Part shown: in pieces, positions 1-8,280 of the stretch
Position numbering within the stretch: position 1 is the first letter of the stretch
Layout: each line of letters opens with the position of its first letter
NCBI RefSeq assembly: GCF_000974445.1
Contig: NZ_BBOJ01000031.1
Span: 37,754-101,753 of the forward strand
Origin: Lentzea aerocolonigenes
Lineage (GTDB): Bacteria > Actinomycetota > Actinomycetes > Mycobacteriales > Pseudonocardiaceae
DNA: 64,000 nucleotides
Reading direction: 5' to 3'
Notes under the pieces: model-generated
What the model was told of the DNA's origin: nothing
Databases searched by the model: none
Seen by the model: the letters and a program-made list of their open reading frames with translations, nothing else
Translations under genes and position numbers: made by a program

Positions 1-1
1 C

Positions 2-292
2 GAGACCAAGACCGAAGGCGTCTACGAGTGCCGTGCGTGTGGGGCCGAACTGTTCCGCAGTGACACCAAGTTCGACTCGCACTGCGGCTGGCCCTCGTTC
101 TTCTCACCCCTGGCCGGGGACTCGGTCATCCTGCGCGAGGACCGCGCGCTCGGCATGACCCGCGTCGAAGTGCTCTGCGCCACATGCCACAGCCACCTGG
201 GACACGTTTTCGAAGGTGAGGGGTATCCCACCCCGACGGACCAGCGGTACTGCATCAACTCCGTCTCCTTGAAACTCGTTCCGTCCGAATAG
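2..292 (+). CDS. msrB: Peptide-methionine (R)-S-oxide reductase, C-terminal part
   Basis: Reduces methionine-R-sulfoxide in proteins back to methionine in the cytoplasm. The gene enters from the left edge, so the start is missing; 96 residues remain. Visible are the two CxxC zinc-binding pairs (ECRACG near the left edge and CATC in the middle), the SHCGWPSF substrate-site motif, the SHLGHVF motif and the catalytic cysteine in RYCINSVSL close to the C-terminus. This is the complete catalytic core of the MsrB family. A small hairpin follows the stop. Identification is firm; only the N-terminus is unseen. Confidence 0.95.
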   Translation, partial: ETKTEGVYECRACGAELFRSDTKFDSHCGWPSFFSPLAGDSVILREDRALGMTRVEVLCATCHSHLGHVFEGEGYPTPTDQRYCINSVSLKLVPSE

Positions 293-306
293 GAGACTGA
301 GCCCGA

Positions 307-328
307 GTCCGGTCGCACTGGACCGGAC
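307..328 (+). terminator. Hairpin after msrB
   Basis: Perfect 8-bp arms (gtccggtc / gaccggac) around a 6-nt loop, 15 bases after the msrB stop. No T-run follows, as is common for terminators in high-GC actinomycetes. Confidence 0.4.
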
Positions 329-344
329 CGACCTGGGAGGCGCA

Positions 345-407
345 ATGATCTTCTTCGGTACCGACGGCGAAGGCTCCAGCGGAGTCGATGGCGGTTCGTC
401 CAGCTAG
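345..407 (+). CDS. Possible 20-residue Gly/Ser-rich peptide
   Basis: A very short reading frame with a strong ribosome-binding site (gggagg, 4 bases before the ATG). It starts MIFFGTDGEG and ends in a Gly/Ser run, GGSSS, then TAG. It lies between msrB and the operon of Cys/Ser/Gly-tailed membrane proteins, and its composition resembles those tails but without cysteine. It could be a translated leader, a remnant of another tailed protein, or chance. The site is too short to judge by coding statistics, so this is tentative. Confidence 0.3.
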   Translation: MIFFGTDGEGSSGVDGGSSS

Positions 408-544
408 ACAGCAGCTGGAACCGCGAATCAGTGACAGAAGACGGACAACCCTAAGGCTTCGTCAACAAGCCTTGTGGGCATGTGGCCCGGACCACACCAT
501 GGACGCCACCGAAGCACTTTCGGGGCAGTCAGGGGGTGGGTCGC

Positions 545-1435
545 ATGCAGAGGCCTTGGGGATTGTCCGGACCGGAGTTCCTTCAGCTGTACTGGATCGG
601 GCTGGCACTGGCGGTGCTGGTCGTGGTCATCGTTCGGGTGCGCGTGCGGGCGGGTCACAGCAACCAGCCCGTGCGTTCGCTCGACATGGACGAGCTCGCA
701 TACCTCGCGGGTGGTCCGCGGCGCGTGGTCGAGACGTCCATCGCGCGGTTGCTCACGTCGGGTGAGCTTCGCACTTCACGGCGTGGCACCGTTCAGGTCA
801 CGTCCAACGCGCAGTCGCTGAACCAGGTGGACCGCGCCGTCATCACCGACAGCCAGCGCTACACCAACCGCACGGTCAACCTGATGATCCCCGCCGTCGC
901 CAAGGACGGCGTCGTCACGGCGATCGGTCAGCGGCTCGAGGACATGGGCCTGGTCGTCAACCCGGACGTCGCGAAAAGCGCGCTGCGCAAGGGATCCCTC
1001 GTGTTGTGGGTGCTGCTCGCGGTCGGGGTCGTCCGCTGGGTCAACGGGGTCGCGATCAGCGCGCCCGTCGGCTGGCTGACGTTGCAGCTCGTGGTCACGG
1101 GCGTGCTCATCTGGCTCCTCACGCGGCGTGGCAAGCACCTGCGCACGTCCAAGGGCAACCGCGTTCTCGACGAGGCCCGCACCACGAGCACCAGCAGGCT
1201 GGCCACTTCCGACGACGCCCTGTACGCGGGCGCGGCCGGCGTGGTGCTGTTCGGTGGCCTCGTGACGTATCCGGATCTGGCGGTGCGCAGCTCGTTGCTC
1301 GCCTCGTCCTCCTCCGCGTCGTCGTCGAGCTACACCGGCTACAGCGGGTGCTCGTCCGGCTCTTCCTCGTGTTCGAGCGGAAGCAGCTGCGGTGGGGGCG
1401 GCGGCTGCGGTGGAGGGTGCGGCGGCGGCAGCTGA
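545..1435 (+). CDS. TIGR04222-like membrane protein with Cys-rich tail (copy 1)
   Basis: A 296-residue membrane protein. An N-terminal hydrophobic helix (about residues 8-30) precedes a soluble domain with the pattern LDMDELAYLAGGP, shared with the next two genes. Two more helices lie near residues 160-215. The last 30 residues form a Ser/Gly tail with five cysteines, ending in CGGGC-type spacing. I chose the ATG at 545 because a G-rich Shine-Dalgarno (gggggtggg) precedes it; an upstream GTG at 482 is possible but has no such signal. First gene of an apparent operon ending in a DUF692 enzyme. The TIGR04222 name is from memory of this actinobacterial family, whose function I do not know. Confidence 0.8.
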   Translation: MQRPWGLSGPEFLQLYWIGLALAVLVVVIVRVRVRAGHSNQPVRSLDMDELAYLAGGPRRVVETSIARLLTSGELRTSRRGTVQVTSNAQSLNQVDRAVITDSQRYTNRTVNLMIPAVAKDGVVTAIGQRLEDMGLVVNPDVAKSALRKGSLVLWVLLAVGVVRWVNGVAISAPVGWLTLQLVVTGVLIWLLTRRGKHLRTSKGNRVLDEARTTSTSRLATSDDALYAGAAGVVLFGGLVTYPDLAVRSSLLASSSSASSSSYTGYSGCSSGSSSCSSGSSCGGGGGCGGGCGGGS

Positions 1436-1525
1436 CCCGTTGTTCGGTCTGAATCAGGTAACACCAGGAACCCAGGGGTAGATCTCACGTCGAAGATGCA
1501 CTGGCACCAGTGAACGGGAGTGCTG

Positions 1526-2338
1526 ATGGCCAAGTCTTCGACACCGCACCAGACGATCTGGTCCGCGGAGGAGATCGGGTTCCTGACAGGGGGACCGGGC
1601 AGGGCGGCGGAGGCCGTGCTCGCCCGGCTGATGGACGGCGGTCTCGTGCGTGTCTCACGCGAGGGGGTCGTGACCGCCGTCCACCAGAACGGCTACGGCG
1701 CGACGACAGCGCTGGAGGCGTACGTCCTCGCCGGGTTGCACGGCACCTCTCGCCCGATCCACCAGGTCGTGCAGGTGGCAATGCACAGCAACGAGATGGC
1801 CGCCCTGCACCACAGCCTGATCGCCCGCTCGGTCGCACGCAGGACGGGGAACAAGCACACCGGGTTGCGGGTCCTGCTGTTCCTGCTGGCCGTCGCCTCC
1901 GTCCCGGCGGCGATCCTTTTCGACGCGTGGTTGTTGGTGCTCACGGCGGTCCTGCTGTTCCTCGCCATCGTGGTCCTGCGGAACAAGGGCAGGGTCACCA
2001 AGCACGGCAAGCTCGTGTTGCTCCACGCGTACCGCAACCCTCGCAGCGGTGCGGACCAGGTGGCGCTTTTCGGCCTGCGCAGGGGAAAGCAGCGGCCGCG
2101 GAGGTCCACTTCGCACGGTGGCGGGTGTGGAAGCAGTTGCAGCAGCTCGTACGACTGGAGCGACCACAGCTGCGGCGGCTCGTCGAGCTGTTCGGGCAGC
2201 AGCGGTTGCTCGTCCAGCAGCTGTTCGTCGAGCAGCTGCAGCAGCAGTTCAAGCAGTTGTTCCAGCAGCAGTAGCAGCTGCAGCAGTTCGAGTTGCAGCA
2301 GCAGTTCCAGCAGCAGCTGCAGCAGCTCCAGCAGTTGA
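1526..2338 (+). CDS. TIGR04222-like membrane protein with Cys-Ser repeat tail (copy 2)
   Basis: A 270-residue paralogue of the neighbouring genes. The N-terminal domain (EEIGFLTGGPGRAAE and GLVRVSREGVV motifs) is about 55% identical by eye to copy 3, and two adjacent membrane helices sit at roughly residues 112-152. The tail of about 70 residues has 11 cysteines separated by runs of 4-7 serines. Serine is encoded by mixed AGC, TCG, TCC, AGT and TCA codons, so the pattern seems kept at protein level and is not a simple DNA repeat. The start is ATG 1526, eight bases after a GGGAG. GTG 1520 is in frame but overlaps that signal. The tail is a likely substrate for the downstream MNIO enzyme (inference). 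Confidence 0.8.
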   Translation: MAKSSTPHQTIWSAEEIGFLTGGPGRAAEAVLARLMDGGLVRVSREGVVTAVHQNGYGATTALEAYVLAGLHGTSRPIHQVVQVAMHSNEMAALHHSLIARSVARRTGNKHTGLRVLLFLLAVASVPAAILFDAWLLVLTAVLLFLAIVVLRNKGRVTKHGKLVLLHAYRNPRSGADQVALFGLRRGKQRPRRSTSHGGGCGSSCSSSYDWSDHSCGGSSSCSGSSGCSSSSCSSSSCSSSSSSCSSSSSSCSSSSCSSSSSSSCSSSSS

Positions 2339-2348
2339 GGGGGACCCG

Positions 2349-3131
2349 ATGGTCACACCGATGACCGCACAGACGACACAGCTGTCCGCGGAACAGGCCG
2401 GGTACCTCACGGCCGGTCCTGGCAGGGCCGCCGAGACCGCGCTGGCCCGGTTGATCGACGCCGGCCTCGTGCGGGTGTCGCGCGATGGGCTCGTATCCGC
2501 CGTGCACCAGACCAATCACGGCGCCACCACGCCGGTCGAGGCGCGGCTGCTGAACCACGCGCGGGCCGCCGTCCGGTTCGACGCGATCCTGCAGTCGACC
2601 GCGACCAGCACCGAGATGACCCAGCTGCACGAGCACCTGCTGGGCCGCGGGCTCATGCAACGCCCGCGCCGCCGCAGCCCGGCGTGGGTGTTCTCGCTCG
2701 GGGTCGCGGTGTTCCTGGTCTTCCTGGGCTTCTCGACGCCGGCCTTCTTCATCGGCGTACCGATCGCCCTGCTGTTCTTCGTCTGGCAACGCGGCCGCGG
2801 CGCCGTCACCAAGGCGGGCAAGGAGGTGCTGCGGCAAGTGACCGCGAGCGACCGGGTGCACGCGGTGGCGTTGTACGGCTTCGCGGGCAAGGTCAGCGGG
2901 CACAAGGTCGGCGACCTCTTCGACCTCTCGCAGAGCGTCGTCAAGATGATCCCGCTCAAGAAGAAGCACCGGTCCTCTTCGGACGGTGGCGGGTGCGGGT
3001 CCGCGTCGAGCTGCAGCAGCTGCGGCAGCGGATGTGGTAGCAGTAGCAGCAGTTGTTCGTCGGGCAGCAGCTGTTCGTCCGGTGGCAGCAGCTGTGGCGG
3101 AGGCTGCGGCGGCGGAGGAGGAGGCGACTGA
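2349..3131 (+). CDS. TIGR04222-like membrane protein with Cys-rich tail (copy 3)
   Basis: A 260-residue protein beginning 11 bases after the stop of copy 2, behind a GAGGGGG ribosome site. The N-terminal domain again reads AGYLTAGPGRAAE and GLVRVSRDGLV. Two membrane helices occupy about residues 115-150. A lysine cluster (KKKHR) precedes a 50-residue tail with eight cysteines in Ser/Gly spacing, ending in a Gly run and Asp. Its stop overlaps the start of the DUF692 gene (TGATG), which implies translational coupling and probably stoichiometric production of tailed protein and enzyme. Confidence 0.82.
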   Translation: MVTPMTAQTTQLSAEQAGYLTAGPGRAAETALARLIDAGLVRVSRDGLVSAVHQTNHGATTPVEARLLNHARAAVRFDAILQSTATSTEMTQLHEHLLGRGLMQRPRRRSPAWVFSLGVAVFLVFLGFSTPAFFIGVPIALLFFVWQRGRGAVTKAGKEVLRQVTASDRVHAVALYGFAGKVSGHKVGDLFDLSQSVVKMIPLKKKHRSSSDGGGCGSASSCSSCGSGCGSSSSSCSSGSSCSSGGSSCGGGCGGGGGGD

Positions 3132-3961
3132 TGGCGGGGATCACGGACCTGGGCGTCGGCATCGGCTGGCGTTCGGAGATCGACCTGACCGTGGAACGGC
3201 TGCCCGGCGTCGACTTCGTGGAGGTCGTGGCCGAGAACCTCCACGGTGACGTCCAAAGGGGACACTTGCCGGAATCCGTGAGGCTGCTGCTGGAACGCGG
3301 CATCCCGGTCCTCCCCCACGCCGTGTCGCTGTCGCTGGGCGGCGCCGACCCGGTCGACCTGACCCGCGTCGAGCACCTGGGCGAGGTCGCGGAGGCCGTC
3401 GGGGCGCCGATGGTGAGCGACCACGTGTGCTTCGTCCGGGCCGGCGGGCTCGACTCCGGCCACCTGATGCCGGTCCCGCGCACCAAGGACGCCCTCGACG
3501 TGCTCGTGGCGAACGTCAGGCTGGCGCAGCAGAACCTGCCCGTCCCGCTCGCGCTGGAGAACGTCGCCGCGTTGCTGGAGTGGCCGGACGGCGAGCTGTC
3601 CGAGGGTCAGTTCCTGGCCGAGCTCGTGGAACGCACGGACTGCTGGCTGCTCGTCGACGTCGCGAACCTGTACGCGAACGCCCGCAACATCGGCACGGAC
3701 CCGGAGCGGTTCCTCGACGAGATCCCGCTGGAGCGTCTGGCGTACGTGCACGTGGCGGGCGGGGTCGACCACGGCGACGTCTACCACGACACCCACGCGC
3801 ACGCGGTGTTGCCGGAAGTGCTCGGTGTTCTCGACGAACTGTGCTCGCGCGTCTCCCCTCCCGGTGTTCTGCTGGAACGCGACGACAACTACCCGTCCGA
3901 CTCCGAAATCGCGTCCGAACTGGCGGCGATCCGAGCGGTCGTGGACGCACACCGTGGCTGA
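3131..3961 (+). CDS. DUF692 / MNIO multinuclear iron-dependent oxidase
   Basis: A 276-residue TIM-barrel enzyme. DUF692 proteins (MbnB, TglH and relatives) bind two or three iron ions and oxidise cysteine or neighbouring residues in ribosomally made peptides. The metal-ligand pattern is visible in order: GVEV-type start VDFVEVVAEN, LPHAVSLSLG (His63), VSDHVCFV, LALENVA, LLVDVANLY, YVHVAGG, the VDHGDVYHDTHAH segment and LLERDDNYP. Length is normal for the family. It overlaps the stop of a Cys-tailed membrane protein and is followed 2 bases later by a small helical protein of the size typical for MNIO partners. Substrate assignment to the Cys tails is inference from gene order. Confidence 0.92.
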   Translation: MAGITDLGVGIGWRSEIDLTVERLPGVDFVEVVAENLHGDVQRGHLPESVRLLLERGIPVLPHAVSLSLGGADPVDLTRVEHLGEVAEAVGAPMVSDHVCFVRAGGLDSGHLMPVPRTKDALDVLVANVRLAQQNLPVPLALENVAALLEWPDGELSEGQFLAELVERTDCWLLVDVANLYANARNIGTDPERFLDEIPLERLAYVHVAGGVDHGDVYHDTHAHAVLPEVLGVLDELCSRVSPPGVLLERDDNYPSDSEIASELAAIRAVVDAHRG

Positions 3962-3962
3962 A

Positions 3963-4325
3963 ATGATCGAAAACAATGACGCTTCGGCTGCACGCAAAAG
4001 GCTTGCAGCCCAGCAGGCAGAGCTGCTAAATGCATTGCTCGCGAACGGTCCGGCCCCGGCGGGATTCGACGAACAACGACTCGACGTCGAACGCCGCGCG
4101 CTGCTGTCGAAACGCCGCGGCATCGTGCGGATGCTGAGCCCTGGTGTCGCCGACGAGCTCGGCGACCGGTTTCGGCCGCTCTTCGACGCCTACGCGGTCG
4201 AGCATCCGCGCCGTGCGGGCTCGCGCGCGCGCGAGGACGCGGCGTCGTTCGCGGAATGGTGCCGCGCCGCCGGAGAACTGTCAGTGAAACGCAAGGCGCG
4301 CTGGAAGTTCTGGCAGTCGAACTGA
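3963..4325 (+). CDS. Small helical protein, probable MNIO partner
   Basis: A 120-residue, charged, apparently all-helical protein without signal peptide or membrane segment. Motifs such as RKRLAAQQAELLNALLANG near the start and RRALLSKRRG in the middle suggest amphipathic helices. MNIO enzymes usually need a partner protein that binds the precursor; I do not recognise a named family here and propose that role only from position and size. The ATG at 3963 follows the MNIO stop by one base; an in-frame GTG at 3954 would overlap it instead. It ends the operon: a 166-base gap precedes the next gene. Confidence 0.65.
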   Translation: MIENNDASAARKRLAAQQAELLNALLANGPAPAGFDEQRLDVERRALLSKRRGIVRMLSPGVADELGDRFRPLFDAYAVEHPRRAGSRAREDAASFAEWCRAAGELSVKRKARWKFWQSN

Positions 4326-4491
4326 CGGGCGAACGATCCGGGGAGCAGAATCCCCCGTTCAGCCCTGTGTGACCCGGGCCACCATCGATACGTTCGAAAG
4401 GGTCGGGGGACCTTTTTCGCATAACCGCAGTGGGTTTTCCGGCCTGCGCGGACCACAGCGCGCAGAAATTCGAACCACTGAGGGGATTCGA

Positions 4492-7400
4492 ATGCGCGGA
4501 AAATCCACGGTGCTGGGCGCCGCCTTCACTGCGCTCGCACTGACCACGGTTCCGGCCGCCGTTGCGACGGCCGCACCACCACCCACCACACCGCAGAAGG
4601 CGGTCGACGAGGTCACGCTCGTCACCGGCGACAAAGTCCTCTTGGGACGAGGACAGCAGGTCGTCGCGATTCAGCCCGGCGAAGGCCGCCGGGGCATGAC
4701 GTTCAAGACGCACCGCGGTGCCGGCGGGCACACGACGGTCGTTCCGAAGGACGCGTTCGGGCCCCTGGCGGCGGGCCGGCTCGACCGCAGACTCTTCGAC
4801 GTCACCACGTTGCTGGAGTTCGGCTACCGGGACCGCATGCCGTTGATCGTGGACGGTCGGGCGAGACTCGGGGCGCGGTCCGCGAACGACTGGGCCGCTC
4901 TCAAGGCCGAGACGGACTCCGGTGACAAGGTCTGGCTCGACGGCATCCGTCGGCCGAGCCTCGACCGCTCCGTGGCCCAGATCGGCGCGCCGGCCGCCCA
5001 CCAGAAGGGCATCACCGGCAAGGGGATCAAGGTCGCCATCGTCGACACCGGTGTCGACGAGAACCACCCCGACCTCAAGGGTCAGCAGATCGCGGAGAAG
5101 AACTTCACGACCGACCCCGACAACACCGACCACGTCGGCCACGGCACGCACGTCGGCTCGACGGTCGCGAGCCACGACTCGAAGTACGGCGGCGTCGCAC
5201 CCGGCGCGCAGCTGCTCGACGCCAAGGTCTGCATCGAGTTCGGCTGCCAGGAGTCCTGGATCCTCGACGGCATGCGCTGGGCCGCCGAGCAGGGCGCCCA
5301 GGTCGTCAACATGAGCCTCGGCGGCGGCGACACCCCGGACGTCGACCCGCTGGAGCAGGCCGTCAACGACCTGACGGCCAAGTACGGCACGTTGTTCGTC
5401 ATCGCGGCGGGCAACGCCGGTTCGCCGGGCTCGGTGAGCTCGCCCAGCACCGCGGAGGCCGCGCTGTCGGTCGGTGCGGTGGACCGCGACGACAGCCTCG
5501 CCCCGTTCTCCAGCAGGGGTCCTCGCATCGGTGACAGCGGCCTCAAGCCGGAGGTGACCGCACCGGGCGTGGGCATCGTCGCAGCAGCAGCGGGCACGAA
5601 CGGCGAGCACGTCGCGTTCAGCGGCACGTCGATGGCGACGCCGCACGTGGCGGGCGCCGCGGCCCTGCTCCGCCAGCAGCACCCGGAGTGGACGCCGGCG
5701 CAGGTCAAGTCGGTGCTGGCCACCACGGCCAAGCCGACGGCGGGCGTGAGCGCGTTCGACCAGGGCGCGGGCCGCATCGACGTGGCCAAGGCGATCGGCC
5801 AGGTGCTGACCGCCGACGTCGTCGCGGTGAACCTCGGCCGCCACGAGTGGCCGCACGGTGACGACAAGCCGGAGACCAGGTCGATCACCTACAGCAACCC
5901 GACCGACGCGGCGATCACGCTCGACCTCAAACTCACGAGCGGCGCGCCGCAGGGCATGTTCTCGCTGAGCGCCTCGAAGGTGACGGTTCCCGCCAAGGGC
6001 ACCGCGGCGGTCGCGGTCACCGGTGACACCCGCGTTGGCACGCAGGACGCCGCGTACAGCGGCGAGGTCGTCGCCACGTCCGGCCCGCACACCGTCCGCA
6101 CGCTCGTCGGCGTCGACCGCGAGGTGGAGAGCTACGACCTCACGATCGACCTGACCGGCCGCGACGGGCAGGACCCGGCGAACTCGCTCACGTTCGTCGA
6201 CGGCCTCGACACCAGGACGTTCAAGGCGGTCTACGGCGCGGGCGACCAGAAGGTCCGGCTGCCCAAGGGCACCTACGTGGCCGACTCGACGATCAGCACG
6301 GCGAACGGCATGGACCTGCTGCTGCAGCCGACGGTGAAGCTGCACGGCAACGTGACGATCAAGCAGGACGCCCGCCTGGCACAACCGTTGTCGATCAAGG
6401 TCCCTGAGCCCGCCGGTGACTTCGTGGCCGGCGAGATCCAGTGGAGGCGCACCCTCGGCCAGTTCTCGATCGGCGCGGGACTGGTCTCGTTCGGCGGCTT
6501 CGACGGCATCTCCGCCGCCCAGGTCGGCGGGCCGCTCTCACCGAAGGAGCTGTCGTCGCTCACGACGCTGCACGCCAACTCCGCGGCCGACGCGAGCACG
6601 TACTACCGGCTGTCCTACCCGGTCGCAGGCAGCCTGCCGAACGGTCTGACGCGCGCACCGGCCAAGAAGGACCTGGCCCGCGTCGAGGCCACCATCGGCG
6701 GCCTCAAGCCGGACAGCAAGGCGAACAAGGGCGAGTTCCCGCTGTCCGTGCACGGCCTGAGCGGCGGTTCCGCGCTCTACCCCGTGCCGGCGGGCAAGAC
6801 GGTCGACTACGTGACGACCGAGGACGTGCGCTGGCAGTCCATCGTCAGCATCGCCCACGCGAACGGAGCCCAGGCGAGCGTCATCTCGGGGCCCCGCACG
6901 TACGAGGCAGGCAAGACCTACCAGGAGAAGGAGAACCAGCCGGTCTTCTCCCCCGGCCTGCCCGAGGCGCCGTACCCGTACACCGCGCGGAACGGCACGC
7001 AGCTCTCCTTCCGCGTCCCGCCGCTGGGCGACGCGAGCAACGGCGAAGGTTCTTCCACTGTGGACAGTGCCCGCACGGCCCTGTACCGCAACGGTGTGCT
7101 CATCGGTGAGAGCACGACTCCCTACGGCAACTTCCAGAACGTGCCGCTGCCCGAAGGCGACTTCCGCGCCGAGATGAGCCTCGACCGGAGCTCGCAGTTC
7201 GAGTTCAGCACGAAGGTGTCCGGGGTGTGGACCTTCAAGTCGAAGGGCACGCCGGACCAGATCGACACCGTGCCGCTGTCGGTGGTGCGGTTCGCGCCGA
7301 AACTCGACGCGACCGGCGGTGTGCCCGCGGGCACGTTGCAGCGCATCGGGTTGCTCACGCAGTCCCAGGGCGACACGGGCAAGGTGCGCGTCACCGGTGT

Positions 7401-7581
7401 CGAGTACTCGCACGACGACGGCAAGTCGTGGCGCCGTGCGGGCGTGGTCGGCAACAGCGCACTGATCTACCACCCGGCGAACGCGCAGTGGACCTCGTTG
7501 AAGGCCACTGCGACGGACGCCAAGGGGAACACCGTTGAACTGACGGTGATCCGCGCGTACAGGATTACGGCAGGTTCGTAA
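4492..7581 (+). CDS. Secreted S8 family serine peptidase (subtilase)
   Basis: A large exported protease, 1029 residues. A signal peptide (basic MRGK, hydrophobic core, ATAAP cleavage region) is followed by a propeptide-like segment. The catalytic triad is complete: Asp185 in IVDTGVD, His217 in GHGTHVGS and Ser380 in SGTSMATPH. More than 550 residues follow the catalytic domain and read as beta-rich repeats typical of actinomycete subtilases with C-terminal accessory domains. ATG 4492 is chosen because TGAGGGG lies just upstream and the signal peptide begins there; an in-frame start at 4369 would bury the signal sequence. The 3' end overlaps hemQ convergently by 17 bases. Confidence 0.93.
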   Translation: MRGKSTVLGAAFTALALTTVPAAVATAAPPPTTPQKAVDEVTLVTGDKVLLGRGQQVVAIQPGEGRRGMTFKTHRGAGGHTTVVPKDAFGPLAAGRLDRRLFDVTTLLEFGYRDRMPLIVDGRARLGARSANDWAALKAETDSGDKVWLDGIRRPSLDRSVAQIGAPAAHQKGITGKGIKVAIVDTGVDENHPDLKGQQIAEKNFTTDPDNTDHVGHGTHVGSTVASHDSKYGGVAPGAQLLDAKVCIEFGCQESWILDGMRWAAEQGAQVVNMSLGGGDTPDVDPLEQAVNDLTAKYGTLFVIAAGNAGSPGSVSSPSTAEAALSVGAVDRDDSLAPFSSRGPRIGDSGLKPEVTAPGVGIVAAAAGTNGEHVAFSGTSMATPHVAGAAALLRQQHPEWTPAQVKSVLATTAKPTAGVSAFDQGAGRIDVAKAIGQVLTADVVAVNLGRHEWPHGDDKPETRSITYSNPTDAAITLDLKLTSGAPQGMFSLSASKVTVPAKGTAAVAVTGDTRVGTQDAAYSGEVVATSGPHTVRTLVGVDREVESYDLTIDLTGRDGQDPANSLTFVDGLDTRTFKAVYGAGDQKVRLPKGTYVADSTISTANGMDLLLQPTVKLHGNVTIKQDARLAQPLSIKVPEPAGDFVAGEIQWRRTLGQFSIGAGLVSFGGFDGISAAQVGGPLSPKELSSLTTLHANSAADASTYYRLSYPVAGSLPNGLTRAPAKKDLARVEATIGGLKPDSKANKGEFPLSVHGLSGGSALYPVPAGKTVDYVTTEDVRWQSIVSIAHANGAQASVISGPRTYEAGKTYQEKENQPVFSPGLPEAPYPYTARNGTQLSFRVPPLGDASNGEGSSTVDSARTALYRNGVLIGESTTPYGNFQNVPLPEGDFRAEMSLDRSSQFEFSTKVSGVWTFKSKGTPDQIDTVPLSVVRFAPKLDATGGVPAGTLQRIGLLTQSQGDTGKVRVTGVEYSHDDGKSWRRAGVVGNSALIYHPANAQWTSLKATATDAKGNTVELTVIRAYRITAGS

Positions 7582-8257
7582 CCAGTTCGGCCGCCGGGAC
7601 GCGGGTGCCCGTGTAGAAGGGGATCTCCTCACGCACGTGCAGCCGCGCCTCGGTGCCGCGCAGGTGCCGCATCAGGTCGACGATGCGGTGCAGTTCGTCG
7701 GCCTCGAACGCGAGCATCCACTCGTAGTCGCCGAGCGCGAACGACGCGACGGTGTTCGCGCGCACGTCCGGGAAGTCGCGGGCCTCCTTGCCGTGGTCCG
7801 CCAGCATCTTGCGGCGGTCCTCCTCCGGCAGCAGGTACCACTCGTAGGACCGCACGAACGGGTACACGCACACGTACTTGCGCGGCTCCTCGTTCGCGAG
7901 GAACGCGGGGATGTGGCTGCGGTTGAACTCCGCGGGCCGGTGCAGGGCGACCTGCGACCAGACCGGCGTGGAGACCTTGCCGAGCGGGGTGCGGCGGAAG
8001 CCCGTGTAGGCGGCCTGCACCTGCTCGATCTCCTCGGCGTGCCACCAGATCATGAAGTCGGCGTCGGCGCGCAGACCGGCCACGTCGTAGACGCCGCGGA
8101 CGGTGACGCCCTTGCCCTCCAACGCGTCCAGGTAGTTCTGGGTCTCGTTCGCGGCGGCCGACCGGTCCTCGGGCAGCTTGCCGGGTTCGACCCGGAACAC
8201 CGACCACATCGTGTAGCGGATGGTGTCGTTGAGCTCGTTGTAGTTCAGGCGCGCCAT
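7565..8257 (-). CDS. hemQ: Coproheme decarboxylase
   Basis: Last enzyme of the coproporphyrin-dependent haem route: oxidative decarboxylation of Fe-coproporphyrin III to haem b. The 230-residue protein has the chlorite-dismutase-like fold pattern: YTMWSVFRV near the start, FMIWWHAE, the YPFVRSYEWYLLPEEDR signature and the segment ADHGKEARDF, which should carry the haem-ligating His. Last gene of hemE-cgoX-hemQ, 23 bases after cgoX. The start is ATG 8257, giving MARLNYNELND as in related proteins. Its end overlaps the convergent subtilase gene. Confidence 0.94.
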   Translation of the reverse strand: MARLNYNELNDTIRYTMWSVFRVEPGKLPEDRSAAANETQNYLDALEGKGVTVRGVYDVAGLRADADFMIWWHAEEIEQVQAAYTGFRRTPLGKVSTPVWSQVALHRPAEFNRSHIPAFLANEEPRKYVCVYPFVRSYEWYLLPEEDRRKMLADHGKEARDFPDVRANTVASFALGDYEWMLAFEADELHRIVDLMRHLRGTEARLHVREEIPFYTGTRVPAAELVTNLP

Positions 8258-8280
8258 GCGTCCATCTTGGCACGGGCCCG

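Noticed and set aside
2080..2340. Possible microsatellite or assembly artefact in the Ser/Cys tail
   Set aside because: Codons are mixed and the frame stays open to a stop that is correctly spaced before the next ribosome site, so it reads as coding.
3889..6384. 831-residue open frame on the minus strand opposite the subtilase
   Set aside because: It lies opposite well-supported genes (subtilase and the MNIO partner), is Arg/Val/Asp-rich with no motif, and reflects the codon-position GC bias of the genes below it.
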